Shown: positions 44,370 to 51,522 of the stretch, in pieces
Position numbering within the stretch: the stretch's first letter is position 1
Layout: every line of letters begins with the position of its first letter
From: Bradyrhizobium nanningense
Lineage (GTDB): Bacteria; Pseudomonadota; Alphaproteobacteria; Rhizobiales; Xanthobacteraceae
Direction of reading: 5' to 3'
DNA length: 64,000 nt
NCBI RefSeq assembly: GCF_004114535.1
Contig: NZ_LBJC01000014.1
Coordinates: 307,737-371,736 of the forward strand
The notes under the pieces: model-generated
Databases searched by the model: none
What the model was told of the DNA's origin: nothing
Seen by the model: the letters and a program-made list of their open reading frames with translations, nothing else
Made by a program: the position numbers and the translations under genes

Positions 44370-44527
44370 AGGCAGCCAAAGCGTGATGGCGCTTAAGACC
44401 CGGTGCGCAGATTGGGTGCGAGCACAGGGAACCTGCCGTATGGCCTCGAGCAAGCCAAGCAATCCCTCAAGGTGACGCGGTTTACATCATCCGTTTACGT
44501 CACATGGCGTGACGGCTGCCGAACTCG

Positions 44528-44962
44528 TCAGCGGCAGCGCGGATAAATTGCGGCGAGATCGCGCCCCTTGAGCAGAAGCAACCGCGAGGTGAGGCCACCA
44601 CGGCGGCTGATCCAGTCGCGGACCGGGCCGGGATAGGCGGCAAGCACCGCGACCGATGCTTCCGGCTCGGCATAAAAGCGCCCGCGCCGGTCCACCGAAC
44701 GTGCTGCATGGAAGCCGAGCACGGCGCGCTTGGTGACGCAAATGCGCTCTTCCGGCACGATGCTCAGCACCAGCGTGCAGGCAGACAGGCAGGGACCGTC
44801 GATCACAACGCGCTCGCCGCTCTTGCGCACCTTCTCGAACAAATCGAGGAACGGCCCCACCTGTCCGCCCGGAGATTGGATGATGCGGATCTCGGCGGCG
44901 GACGGCGAGATGGCGAGGAGTGCCGATGCGAGCATCAGGGCTTTGACAAAAGCGCGTCGCAT
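44528..44962 (-). CDS. Periplasmic ClpP/crotonase-like protein (COG3904-type)
   Basis: Protein of 144 aa with a signal peptide (MRRAFVKALMLASALLAISPSAA) and a truncated ClpP-like fold: IIQSPGGQVGPFLDLFEKV, then VVIDGPCLSACTLVLSIVP with the serine in CLSACT at the position of the protease nucleophile, and LGFHAA with a conserved histidine. GGAG lies six bases before ATG 44962; an ATG four codons upstream lacks a good site. Members of this family are small exported proteins of unknown role. Whether it is catalytic is open. Confidence 0.72.
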   Translation of the reverse strand: MRRAFVKALMLASALLAISPSAAEIRIIQSPGGQVGPFLDLFEKVRKSGERVVIDGPCLSACTLVLSIVPEERICVTKRAVLGFHAARSVDRRGRFYAEPEASVAVLAAYPGPVRDWISRRGGLTSRLLLLKGRDLAAIYPRCR

Positions 44963-45000
44963 GGAGCACTCCACAAGCTCGGTTTCGCCGCGTGAGAAGA

Positions 45001-45053
45001 GGTGGGTTACGCCCGGCGGCCTGCGCTTCGCGCAGCCGCAGTGCTAACCCACC
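45001..45053. repeat. Palindromic repeat with GGTGGGTTA/TAACCCACC ends
   Basis: Exact 9-bp outer arms (45001-45009 and 45045-45053) enclose an inner stem CTGCGC-N3-GCGCAG (45021-45035). It lies just beyond the stop of the minus-strand SDR gene. This is a third class of palindromic repeat in the window and could form a cruciform. There is no T-run. Confidence 0.75.
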
Positions 45054-45062
45054 CTACCTGTT

Positions 45063-45851
45063 CTATCCGTTCCGCCTTTGACCGCGCAGCGTCGGCAGGC
45101 CGATGCCGGCTGCATCAAAGCCGCCATCAACGGCCAAAATTTGGCCGGTGATGTAGCTCGAATTTGCCGAGCACAGGAAGTAGATCGCCTCCGCAAGTTC
45201 TTCCTCCAGGCCGTAACGGTTGAGCGGAATTGCGTCGTGATAGTCCGCGCGAATCTCCTTGGTGTGCACCTGCTTGGCCATCGCCGTGTCGACCGGCCCC
45301 GGCGCGACCGCGTTGACGCGGATATTGAGAGAGGCGAGCTCGACCGCGAGCTGCTTGGTCAGGTGCGCGAGACCGGCCTTGCTGGTGCCGTAGGCCGAGC
45401 GCAGCGTCGAGGCGCGCACCGCCGAGATCGAGGTGATGTTGACGATGGCCCCGCCATGGCCCTCGCGCATCAAGGGCACGGCCGCCTTGGTGCAGAGCAA
45501 GGGGCCGGTGAGGTTGACCTCGAGCACGCGGCGCCAATCGGTCTCGGATGTCTCCATCAGCGGTGCGAACACCGCGATGCCGGCATTGTTGACGAGCGCA
45601 TCTAACCGGCCGAACCGACGCTCGACCGTCGTCATCGCCGCGGCGACCTCGGCTGCGTCCGAGACGTCACAGGTCAGCGCCAGCGTCGCCTCGCTTTGGT
45701 TGATCTCGGCGACCGCCCGGCCAAGCAACTCGCCCTCGATGTCGAGCAGCGCCACACGCCAACCCTCGGCCAAGAACTTCTTCGCGGTCGCAAGTCCGAT
45801 GCCGCGCGCGGCTCCGGTGACGAGGGCGACTTTTTGCGGGGCAGGGGGCAT
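45063..45851 (-). CDS. SDR family NAD(P)-dependent oxidoreductase
   Basis: Classical short-chain dehydrogenase of 262 aa: TGAARGIGLATAKKF near residue 12, LVNNAGIAVFAP, the catalytic Ser in ITSISAVRASTL and Tyr-Lys in YGTSKAGL, and the C-terminal YITGQILAVDGGFDA. I chose the ATG at 45849-45851, since the core fold begins at residue 8; upstream codons are Arg-rich and non-coding in character. The substrate is unknown. It is divergent from the NTF2-like gene. Confidence 0.9.
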   Translation of the reverse strand: MPPAPQKVALVTGAARGIGLATAKKFLAEGWRVALLDIEGELLGRAVAEINQSEATLALTCDVSDAAEVAAAMTTVERRFGRLDALVNNAGIAVFAPLMETSETDWRRVLEVNLTGPLLCTKAAVPLMREGHGGAIVNITSISAVRASTLRSAYGTSKAGLAHLTKQLAVELASLNIRVNAVAPGPVDTAMAKQVHTKEIRADYHDAIPLNRYGLEEELAEAIYFLCSANSSYITGQILAVDGGFDAAGIGLPTLRGQRRNG

Positions 45852-45948
45852 TGGCTGGTCTGTCCTGTGTTTGGGAGGGGCGCGCGAGCACCGGTTCCTT
45901 TTACTGCGCTTTCGGTCCGGCAAGAAAGGCCTCAAGTCGAGGACGCGA

Positions 45949-45975
45949 TGTCGGGACGTCTCTCGATGGATCGTC
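45949..45975 (+). promoter_or_regulatory. ECF42-type promoter upstream of the NTF2-like gene
   Basis: TGTCGG (45949-45954), 17 bases, CGTC (45972-45975), 32 bases before ATG 46008. Identical core and spacing to the other three sites. Confidence 0.75.
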
Positions 45976-46007
45976 TTCCAGGGGGATCGTTACCGAGGAG
46001 ACCCGCA

Positions 46008-46373
46008 ATGCCTGACGACCGCGAACGCCTGATCCGAGACCTCTTCGCTGCCTATCTCGCCAACGACCGGCCGCGGGTTGCCGACGCATTGGCCGACGAT
46101 TTCCGCTTCACCAGCCCGTTCGATGACGACCTCGACAAGACGACCTATTTCGAACGCTGCTGGGGCGACAGCGGCTGGATCGCCCGCCATGACATCGAGC
46201 GCATCTTCGTCCGGGGCGAGGAAGCCTTCGTCACTTATCTCTGCCTTGCGACAGATGGTCGGAGTTTTCGCAACACGGAGTTCTTCGCCTTCGCAGGCGG
46301 CAAGGTCCGGCGCATCGAAGTCTATTTCGGCGCGGCCCGGCAGGACGGTCGGTTCCTGCCGCGGCCGCGCTAG
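46008..46373 (+). CDS. Nuclear transport factor 2/SnoaL-like family protein
   Basis: Protein of 121 aa with the cone-shaped NTF2-like fold pattern: RERLIRDLFAAYLANDRPRV, ALADDFRFTSPFDDD, TEFFAFAGGKVRRIEVYFG. GAGGAGACCCGCA precedes the ATG. Such proteins bind or turn over small hydrophobic molecules. It stands alone behind an ECF42-type promoter, which suggests that it belongs to that regulon. Confidence 0.87.
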   Translation: MPDDRERLIRDLFAAYLANDRPRVADALADDFRFTSPFDDDLDKTTYFERCWGDSGWIARHDIERIFVRGEEAFVTYLCLATDGRSFRNTEFFAFAGGKVRRIEVYFGAARQDGRFLPRPR

Positions 46374-46410
46374 GAGCGGGCCATGATCTTCCAAATTATT
46401 TTCGCTCGGC

Positions 46411-46437
46411 TGTCGGTTCCGTAAGAATTCGATCGTC
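46411..46437 (+). promoter_or_regulatory. ECF42-type promoter upstream of the second DGPF pair
   Basis: TGTCGG (46411-46416), 17 bases, CGTC (46434-46437), 70 bases before ATG 46508. The leader is longer than at the other three sites. Confidence 0.72.
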
Positions 46438-46507
46438 TTGAAGGCGACGCGGGCCTGCGCCTCTCACGGCGCATCCGGAACAACCGCAAAAGCCAGGGGC
46501 ACGACCC

Positions 46508-46912
46508 ATGCGATTCATGATGCTGATGATCCCGCTCGGTTACGAGACCGCGCCGCCGGACGTCCAGCTCGATCCCGAGCGGGTCGCGGCGATGATGCGC
46601 TACAACGAGGCGCTGAAGGACGCGGGCGTGTTGATCACGCTCGACGGCCTGCATCCGCCGTCGATGGGCGCACGGATCTCGTTTGCGACCGGCGAGCCCA
46701 TTGTCACCGACGGGCCATTCGCCGAGGCCAAGGAGGTCCTGGGCGGGTATTGGATGATCGAGGTTCCATCGCGGGCCGAGGCGATTGCCTGGGCAAAGCA
46801 GTGCCCGGCCTCGCCGAACGAAATCATCGAGATCCGGCAGGTGCAGGAGATGGCCGACTTTCCGCCTGACGTGCAGGCCGCCGCCTCCGGCTTTGAGAAG
46901 CTCAAGACATAG
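46508..46912 (+). CDS. YCII-related/DGPF domain protein
   Basis: Protein of 134 aa with the DGPF motif in TGEPIVTDGPFAEAKEVLGG and the family start MRFMMLMIP. Second YCII-type gene of the region; it resembles the DGPF proteins that accompany ECF42 sigma factors. It lies behind an ECF42-type promoter and 58 bases upstream of another small YCII-like gene. The role of these proteins is not established; some related folds act as dehydrochlorinases or binding scaffolds. Confidence 0.9.
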   Translation: MRFMMLMIPLGYETAPPDVQLDPERVAAMMRYNEALKDAGVLITLDGLHPPSMGARISFATGEPIVTDGPFAEAKEVLGGYWMIEVPSRAEAIAWAKQCPASPNEIIEIRQVQEMADFPPDVQAAASGFEKLKT

Positions 46913-46919
46913 CCCCAAT

Positions 46920-46940
46920 AGCCGCGATCAGATCGCGGCT
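46920..46940. other. Short perfect hairpin between the two YCII-like genes
   Basis: AGCCGCGATC, A, GATCGCGGCT gives 10-bp arms around one base, seven bases after the first stop codon. With no T-run it is more likely a stability or attenuation element that lowers expression of the second gene than a full terminator. Confidence 0.5.
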
Positions 46941-46970
46941 GTTACCAACAACTCACCAAAGGAGAGAACC

Positions 46971-47336
46971 ATGAGCACCGAGCACAAATTCCTCGCCGTC
47001 TATCTTGGCAGCATGAGCGGCGCAAAAATGAAGGCCTGGCAGGCGATGCCCGAAGCGGAAAGGAAGGCAAAAGAGCGCGAGGGCATGGCCGCCTGGCATG
47101 GCTGGGTCGAGAAGCACAAGGACGTCATCGTCGAGCTGGGCGGCCCGCTCGGCAAGACCCGGAGGATCGACGGCAGCGGCATCACCGAGATCAGCAACGC
47201 GCTGACCGGCTTCACTGTGGTCCGGGCCGCCTCGCAAGAGGAAGCTGCAAAACTGTTCGAGAACCATCCGCATTTTGCGATCTTCCCGGGCGAGGCGATC
47301 GAGGTCATGCCTGTGCTGGCCATTCCGCAGATGTAG
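46971..47336 (+). CDS. YCII-like small protein
   Basis: Protein of 121 aa: HKFLAVYLGSMSGAKMKAWQ at the start, then GWVEKHKDVIVELGGPLGKT and FTVVRAASQEEAAKLFENHP. The length and the last segment fit the YCII fold, but the DGPF motif itself is absent. GGAGAGAACC lies right before the ATG. It probably shares the transcript of the gene at 46508. Function unknown. Confidence 0.82.
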   Translation: MSTEHKFLAVYLGSMSGAKMKAWQAMPEAERKAKEREGMAAWHGWVEKHKDVIVELGGPLGKTRRIDGSGITEISNALTGFTVVRAASQEEAAKLFENHPHFAIFPGEAIEVMPVLAIPQM

Positions 47337-47445
47337 GTCAGGGGGAGGCCGTGTCCGGGCGCGATGCCGACGCATCCGCCCGGCGCACCTTGAATGTACG
47401 GGTTAATCAGGCCGAATTGCCGCTAGTGACCTTCACGCCCGGCTC

Positions 47446-47464
47446 ATGTAAAGCTCATTCACAT
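47446..47464. promoter_or_regulatory. 19-bp operator overlapping the TetR start codon
   Basis: ATGTAAAGCTCATTCACAT matches the site at 48271-48289 at 15 of 19 positions and is itself a partial dyad. It covers the first two bases of the TetR start codon, so binding would block transcription or translation start. An overlapping dyad GCTCATGT/ACATGAGC (47442-47468) is also present. Confidence 0.6.
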
Positions 47465-48203
47465 GAGCTGGCGCAAGGAACAGCGCCGCGCCGAGCGCGG
47501 CTATCACCACGGCAATCTGAAGGAGGCCCTGTTGCAGGCCGCTCTCGGGCTGATCGCCGAGAAGGGCGCCGCCGGCTTCACCTTCGCCGATGCCGCACGC
47601 ATGGCCGGGGTCAGCGCGGCGGCGCCCTACCGGCATTTTCGCGACCGTGACGAGCTGTTGTCGTCGATTGCCCAGCGCGGCTTCGAGCAGTTCGAGGCGC
47701 GCCTGACCGCGGCCTGGGACGACGGGCGCCCTGATACGGTCACCGCGTTCGAGCGGGTCGGCAGGGCTTATCTTGCTTTCGCCCGCGAAGAGCCTGCCTT
47801 TTACAACGCGATGTTCGAGTCCGGTCTGCCGGTCGACGCCAATCCGGCGCTGCAGGCCGCGAGCGAACGCGCGTTCAACATCATTCGCGCCGCGGCCGAG
47901 CGGCTCGCGGCGCTTGCGCCGCCCGGCATGCCGCGACCGCCGGCGATGATGATGGCGCTGCACATCTGGTCGATGGCGCACGGCGTGGCTTCGCTGTTCT
48001 CCCGTGGGGACGCCGCGCGCCGAAAACTGCCGATGTCTCCGGATGAGCTGCTCGAGGCCGAGGTGCTGATTTATCTGCGCGGTCTCGGCTTCCCGACCGA
48101 CCGCCGTCCGGCAGCCAAGGGCGCCGAGCCGCCGCCGGTGCCGCCGGAGGCGCCCTCCGGTTCGGGCGTGCCGCCGGGCGGTCCCTGGGGCAAGCCGAAA
48201 TAA
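47463..48203 (+). CDS. TetR/AcrR family transcriptional regulator (WHG-type C-terminal domain)
   Basis: Regulator of 246 aa. The helix-turn-helix reads YHHGNLKEALLQAALGLIAE followed by GFTFADAARMAGVSAAAPYR and HFRDRDELL. The C-terminal domain resembles the WHG type. It ends in a proline/glycine-rich tail (PPPVPPEAPSGSGVPPGGPW) that is variable in such proteins. No ribosome binding site precedes the ATG; instead an operator-like dyad overlaps it, so the mRNA may be leaderless. It probably represses itself and the DUF2852 gene downstream, which carries the same operator. Confidence 0.92.
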   Translation: MSWRKEQRRAERGYHHGNLKEALLQAALGLIAEKGAAGFTFADAARMAGVSAAAPYRHFRDRDELLSSIAQRGFEQFEARLTAAWDDGRPDTVTAFERVGRAYLAFAREEPAFYNAMFESGLPVDANPALQAASERAFNIIRAAAERLAALAPPGMPRPPAMMMALHIWSMAHGVASLFSRGDAARRKLPMSPDELLEAEVLIYLRGLGFPTDRRPAAKGAEPPPVPPEAPSGSGVPPGGPWGKPK

Positions 48204-48243
48204 AATTACGCAAAACATCACGCGGGCGTGTCTTGTGGCCAGC

Positions 48244-48289
48244 TTGACAAAATCGCGGGATGGTCTAGCTATGTAAATGTTATTTACAT
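48244..48289 (+). promoter_or_regulatory. Promoter and TetR-type operator of the DUF2852 gene
   Basis: A consensus -35 TTGACA (48244-48249) is followed about 17 bases later by a weak -10 (TAGCTA or AGCTAT near 48266). Immediately after it comes the perfect dyad ATGTAAATGTTATTTACAT (48271-48289; 8-bp arms around GTT). The dyad covers the expected transcription start, as in a repressed promoter. Confidence 0.65.
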
Positions 48290-48323
48290 TCACAACGGCG
48301 CTGTGCCGTGATGGAGATGGGAA

Positions 48324-48815
48324 ATGGCCTACACCGCTGACGTCAATCGCTGGCGCGGCCCTTCGGACCAATACCAACAGTACGAGCGTCCCCGCATGCT
48401 CGATACGCCCTGGCATCCCGGCTGGATCGCTGTGACCATCCTCGGCTTCATCATCTGGTGGCCGATCGGACTTGCCCTTCTCTTTTTCACACTCGGGAGC
48501 AGAAGAATGTCGTGCTGGAGCCACCAGGATCGCTGGCAGAACAAGATGGAGCGGATGCAGTACAAGATGGACCGCATGCGCGGCCGCATGGAGCGGCATG
48601 GCTTCGGCTTTGGCTTCGGCCCGCCGTCGTCCGGCAACCGCGCCTTCGACGAATATCGTTCGGAGACGCTGCGCCGGCTCGAGGAAGAGCAGGTCGAGTT
48701 CAGGAATTTCCTCGACCGTCTGCGCCACGCCAAGGACAAGGAAGAGTTCGACCAGTTCATGGCGCAGCACAAGACGCGCCCGACCCCGCCGCCGACTGAC
48801 CAGCAGCAGGGCTGA
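48324..48815 (+). CDS. DUF2852 domain-containing membrane protein
   Basis: Protein of 163 aa. A transmembrane segment (WHPGWIAVTILGFIIWWPIG and following LALLFFTLG, about residues 32-59) is followed by a charged, methionine/arginine-rich coiled-coil-like region (NKMERMQYKMDRMRGRMERH) and a helical tail. This pattern fits the alphaproteobacterial DUF2852 family, whose function is unknown. GGAGATGGGAA precedes the ATG. It is controlled by a TTGACA promoter with an operator shared with the TetR gene, and ends at a clear terminator at 48880-48920. Confidence 0.88.
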   Translation: MAYTADVNRWRGPSDQYQQYERPRMLDTPWHPGWIAVTILGFIIWWPIGLALLFFTLGSRRMSCWSHQDRWQNKMERMQYKMDRMRGRMERHGFGFGFGPPSSGNRAFDEYRSETLRRLEEEQVEFRNFLDRLRHAKDKEEFDQFMAQHKTRPTPPPTDQQQG

Positions 48816-48879
48816 CCTTCAAGCCTGACACCTGTCAAAGCCTTCAGGCGCATGCCCCCAAAGTCCTGATGGCCCCGAG

Positions 48880-48920
48880 CCGCCCGTCTGCGCAACCCGC
48901 AGGCGGGCGGTTTGGTTTTT
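48880..48920 (+). terminator. Intrinsic terminator after the DUF2852 gene
   Basis: CCGCCCGTCTGCG (48880-48892), a 5-base loop and CGCAGGCGGGCGG (48898-48910) make a 13-bp stem with one G-U pair. It is followed by TTTGGTTTTT. Confidence 0.82.
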
Positions 48921-48991
48921 GGCCGCCGAGGTGTCGCTATATTCGGGCCCCGCCACCGAACCCGCGTGTGGTTCTGCGGGACCAAGGGCAC

Positions 48992-49159
48992 ATGGACCTC
49001 CGCACCCGCTTACTGCTCGGTGTGACCGCGTTTGCGGTGCTGGGCTATATCGCCCTCGTCTACGGCGGCTGCGCCGCCGATCCCGATTGCCATTTTCATT
49101 CCTGTCCCGGCGGGCGCGCGTTTTGCGGGGTGGTGCACGCCCATGGGCGGGGGCCATAG
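48992..49159 (+). CDS. Small cysteine- and histidine-rich hypothetical protein
   Basis: A 55-aa ORF beginning MDLRTRLLLGVTAFAVLGYI, which is a membrane or signal segment, followed by a short mature part GGCAADPDCHFHSCPGGRAF with four cysteines and a further CGVVHAHG. AAGGGCAC precedes the ATG. The Cys/His spacing would allow metal binding. It lies between a terminator and a convergent desaturase gene. I do not recognise the family, and the ORF could be spurious. Confidence 0.5.
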   Translation: MDLRTRLLLGVTAFAVLGYIALVYGGCAADPDCHFHSCPGGRAFCGVVHAHGRGP

Positions 49160-49194
49160 GCCTTTTTCAGCCGAGCCCTCGAACGACCGGAGGA

Positions 49195-50358
49195 TCAGCG
49201 CGCCATCACCAGTTGCGCGCGCACCGAGGTCAGAAAGTGCTCGTAGGCGTGGTCCACGATCTCGTTGAGCGATCGCGTGCGCGCGAAGATCGCCTTGGCC
49301 TCGGTGAGAAACTCTTCGCGGGTGGGTATCTTCGGCAGATGCAGGTGTGTCAGTGCGTCCACGCCGTCATGCGCACGATTGAGGATGTCGTGCAGCGTCG
49401 GCAATTGCAGCTGGGCCAGGTCGGCCCGATGCAGCGCCGACGAGATCGCGTGCGCGAGGGCCTGCGCATCGAACCGTCCGGCGAGCTCGTGAGCGGCTCG
49501 ATTGATCACCCGGGCGCCGAGCGGCTGCTCGTTGCGCAGCACCTGTTCGGGCGGCGCCTTCATGCTCCAGACGATCCCGAGCCAGGACAGCACTTTCAGG
49601 ACGTAGTACGTGACGTCGATCTCCCACCAGCGAAAACCCTGTCGCACGCTGCTCTGGTAGGCGTGATGGTTGTTGTGCCAGCCTTCACCCAGAGTGAAGA
49701 GCGCCAGCAGCCAGTTGTTGCGGGAATCATCGCCCGTCACATAGCGCTTGCGTCCATGCACATGGGCGAGTGAATTGATGCAGAAGGTCGCGTGATAGAC
49801 CAGCACCGTGCTCCACAGGAAGCCGACCACCAGACCCGACCATCCCGCGACCACGAAGCAGAGCGCGGCAAGCGCGACGGCCGGCAGCAGTTCGAGCCGA
49901 TGCAGCCACATCAGCTCCGGATAGACCGCGAAATCGCCGACCTTCACGAGATCGGTCGCATCGTGCCGGCGGTCGAAGATCCAGCCGAGATGGCTGTACA
50001 CGAAGCCGCGATGACGCGGCGAATGCACGTCGATCTCGGTGTCGGAATGCAAGTGATGGTGCCGATGCTTGGCCGCCCACCACAATACGCTCTTTTGCGC
50101 GCTGCTCTGCGCGAGGCACGCCAGCATGAACTGAAACACCCGGCTGGTCGCGAACGCGCGATGTGAGAAATAGCGATGATAGCCGGCGCCGATGCCGAAC
50201 ATCCGCACGATGTACAGCGACACGCAGATCGCGACGGCCTGCCACGTGACGCCCGACCAGACCGCCGCAGCGCAGCCGAGATGGACCAGCAGGAACGGCA
50301 CGGCGGAGGGATACATGATGTCGTCGTGGTGGTCGTCGGCGGGCGCGTTAGGCGACAT
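49195..50358 (-). CDS. Membrane fatty acid desaturase (delta-9 acyl desaturase type)
   Basis: Integral-membrane di-iron desaturase of 387 aa. Three histidine boxes are intact: GYHRYFSHRAF (His61-His66), KHRHHHLHSD (His98, His101, His102) and EGWHNNHHAY (His228-His232). The core resembles SCD/delta-9 desaturases; the last 90 residues (LPTLHDILNRAHDGVDALTH region) are an extra helical tail. ATG 50358 is chosen with GAGGT about ten bases upstream; the frame stays open further upstream through a terminator hairpin and is not taken as coding. It would introduce a double bond into acyl chains for membrane fluidity. Confidence 0.9.
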   Translation of the reverse strand: MSPNAPADDHHDDIMYPSAVPFLLVHLGCAAAVWSGVTWQAVAICVSLYIVRMFGIGAGYHRYFSHRAFATSRVFQFMLACLAQSSAQKSVLWWAAKHRHHHLHSDTEIDVHSPRHRGFVYSHLGWIFDRRHDATDLVKVGDFAVYPELMWLHRLELLPAVALAALCFVVAGWSGLVVGFLWSTVLVYHATFCINSLAHVHGRKRYVTGDDSRNNWLLALFTLGEGWHNNHHAYQSSVRQGFRWWEIDVTYYVLKVLSWLGIVWSMKAPPEQVLRNEQPLGARVINRAAHELAGRFDAQALAHAISSALHRADLAQLQLPTLHDILNRAHDGVDALTHLHLPKIPTREEFLTEAKAIFARTRSLNEIVDHAYEHFLTSVRAQLVMAR

Positions 50359-50426
50359 GTCTTGGTGTGACCTCAGGTAATGGGATCCGGGATTCGTGTC
50401 GGCGGCAGCGAGGGCCGCCGGGTACG

Positions 50427-50513
50427 AAAAACCCGCGGATGGCGGACCACCGCGGGGCTTGAACGAGCTGCTTTGCATGGACATCCCGGCCAAAGCAGCG
50501 TCGGCCGAAAATT
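50427..50513 (-). ncRNA. Candidate small RNA or attenuated leader upstream of the desaturase gene
   Basis: On the minus strand a promoter (-35 TTGCAT, 18 bases, -10 TATAGT at 50520-50549) would start an RNA near 50513. The RNA folds into a first hairpin with exact arms GCTGCTTTG / CAAAGCAGC (50491-50499 and 50467-50475, 15-base loop). A short linker follows, then an intrinsic terminator (CCCGCGG/CCGCGGG arms at 50450-50456 and 50432-50438) with TTTTT at 50427-50431. The predicted length is about 87 nt. It may be an independent sRNA or a transcription attenuator of the desaturase. Confidence 0.6.
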
Positions 50514-50519
50514 CAACTG

Positions 50520-50549
50520 ACTATATGGTTGCGAATGCCTGGCATGCAA
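50520..50549 (-). promoter_or_regulatory. Sigma-70-like promoter driving the candidate sRNA/leader
   Basis: Reading the minus strand: TTGCAT (50549-50544), 18 bases, TATAGT (50525-50520). Good match at both elements. The 320 bases between the divergent desaturase and cysE starts contain this promoter and the RNA; I see no other feature there. Confidence 0.55.
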
Positions 50550-50678
50550 GCTCGTAGCCTCACGGGGGAGCTGCGGCATGGTGCTCCGGTCGCGCCGCTC
50601 CGCCTGCGGCGTGGCGCGCAGGGGGGCGCGCTGGCTATATTTGAGACGTGAAGGAAGCCCCAAACACCGGAGGCGGCG

Positions 50679-51446
50679 ATGACGGCAGCTGCGACCGCGA
50701 CGAACGATCGCCTCTGGCAGCAGATTCGCGACGAGGCGCGGCGAGCGGTCGCATCCGATCCCGTCTTCGGCAAGTCACTTGCCGAGGCCGTCCTTGCGCA
50801 TGACGGTCTTGCGGCGGCTCTGGCCGATCTGATCGGGCGCAGGCTTGGCGGCAACGTCGCCGAGCAGGCGCGCTTCGCCGCCTTTTCCCGTGATGCCTTT
50901 CGACACTCGCCGGAATTGATCGAAGCTTCCGGCCGCGACTTGCAGGCCATCGTGCGCAGCGATCCCGCCATCGCCGGCCTGTTGGCGCCGCTGCTGCATT
51001 TCAAGGGCTATGTCGCGCTGCAAGCCTGGCGCGTCTCGAACTGGCTCTGGCATCATGACCAGCGCGACGCCGCGCTCTTGTTTCAGAACGAGGCGTCGAA
51101 CGTCTTGCAGGTCAGCATCCATCCGGCGGCCAGCATCGGCTCGGCCGTCTATCTCGATCACGCCACCGGCGTCGTGATCGGCGCCGACGTCGTGATCGGC
51201 GACGAGGTCACCATCCTTCAGAATGTCAGCATCGGCCGCAGCAATGAACTGCCGCCGCGCTCGCCGCGCATCGGCCGCAATGTCTTCATCGGCGCCGGCG
51301 CGACCATTTTGGGCGATGTCCGGATTGGCGATTTCGCAAAGATCGGCGCCGACACGGTCGTGACCTCCGACGTGCCCGCCGGCTGCACCGCCATCGGCAA
51401 TCCCGCGCGGCTCGCCAACTGCCCCGGACCTGCTTCGGCGGCCTGA
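50679..51446 (+). CDS. cysE: Serine O-acetyltransferase (CysE)
   Basis: Enzyme of 255 aa that acetylates serine with acetyl-CoA in the first step of cysteine synthesis. The helical N-terminal domain (VFGKSLAEAVLAHDGLAAAL) is followed by left-handed beta-helix hexapeptide repeats (SIHPAASIGSAVYLDHATGV, VIGDEVTILQNVSIG, RIGRNVFIGAGATILGDV) with the catalytic Asp-His region around YLDHATG. GGAGGCG precedes ATG 50679. The C-terminus is short, ending GNPARLANCPGPASAA. Confidence 0.93.
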   Translation: MTAAATATNDRLWQQIRDEARRAVASDPVFGKSLAEAVLAHDGLAAALADLIGRRLGGNVAEQARFAAFSRDAFRHSPELIEASGRDLQAIVRSDPAIAGLLAPLLHFKGYVALQAWRVSNWLWHHDQRDAALLFQNEASNVLQVSIHPAASIGSAVYLDHATGVVIGADVVIGDEVTILQNVSIGRSNELPPRSPRIGRNVFIGAGATILGDVRIGDFAKIGADTVVTSDVPAGCTAIGNPARLANCPGPASAA

Positions 51447-51522
51447 CGTCATCGGGCTGAACCGTTTCGGGGCCTCGGGCGACAGAATGGCTTCGGTTCT
51501 CCCGCGAATTTCCCTTTTGTGA

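Noticed and set aside
45001..45053. Hairpin at 45001-45053 as terminator of the SDR gene
   Set aside because: The arms are strong and the position is suitable, but no T-run follows on the minus strand and the inner structure resembles a dispersed repeat, so I listed it as a repeat.
50359..50493. N-terminal extension of the desaturase to 50493
   Set aside because: The extension reads through a terminator hairpin and promoter-proximal region, is not desaturase-like, and a good start with an upstream GAGGT exists at 50358.
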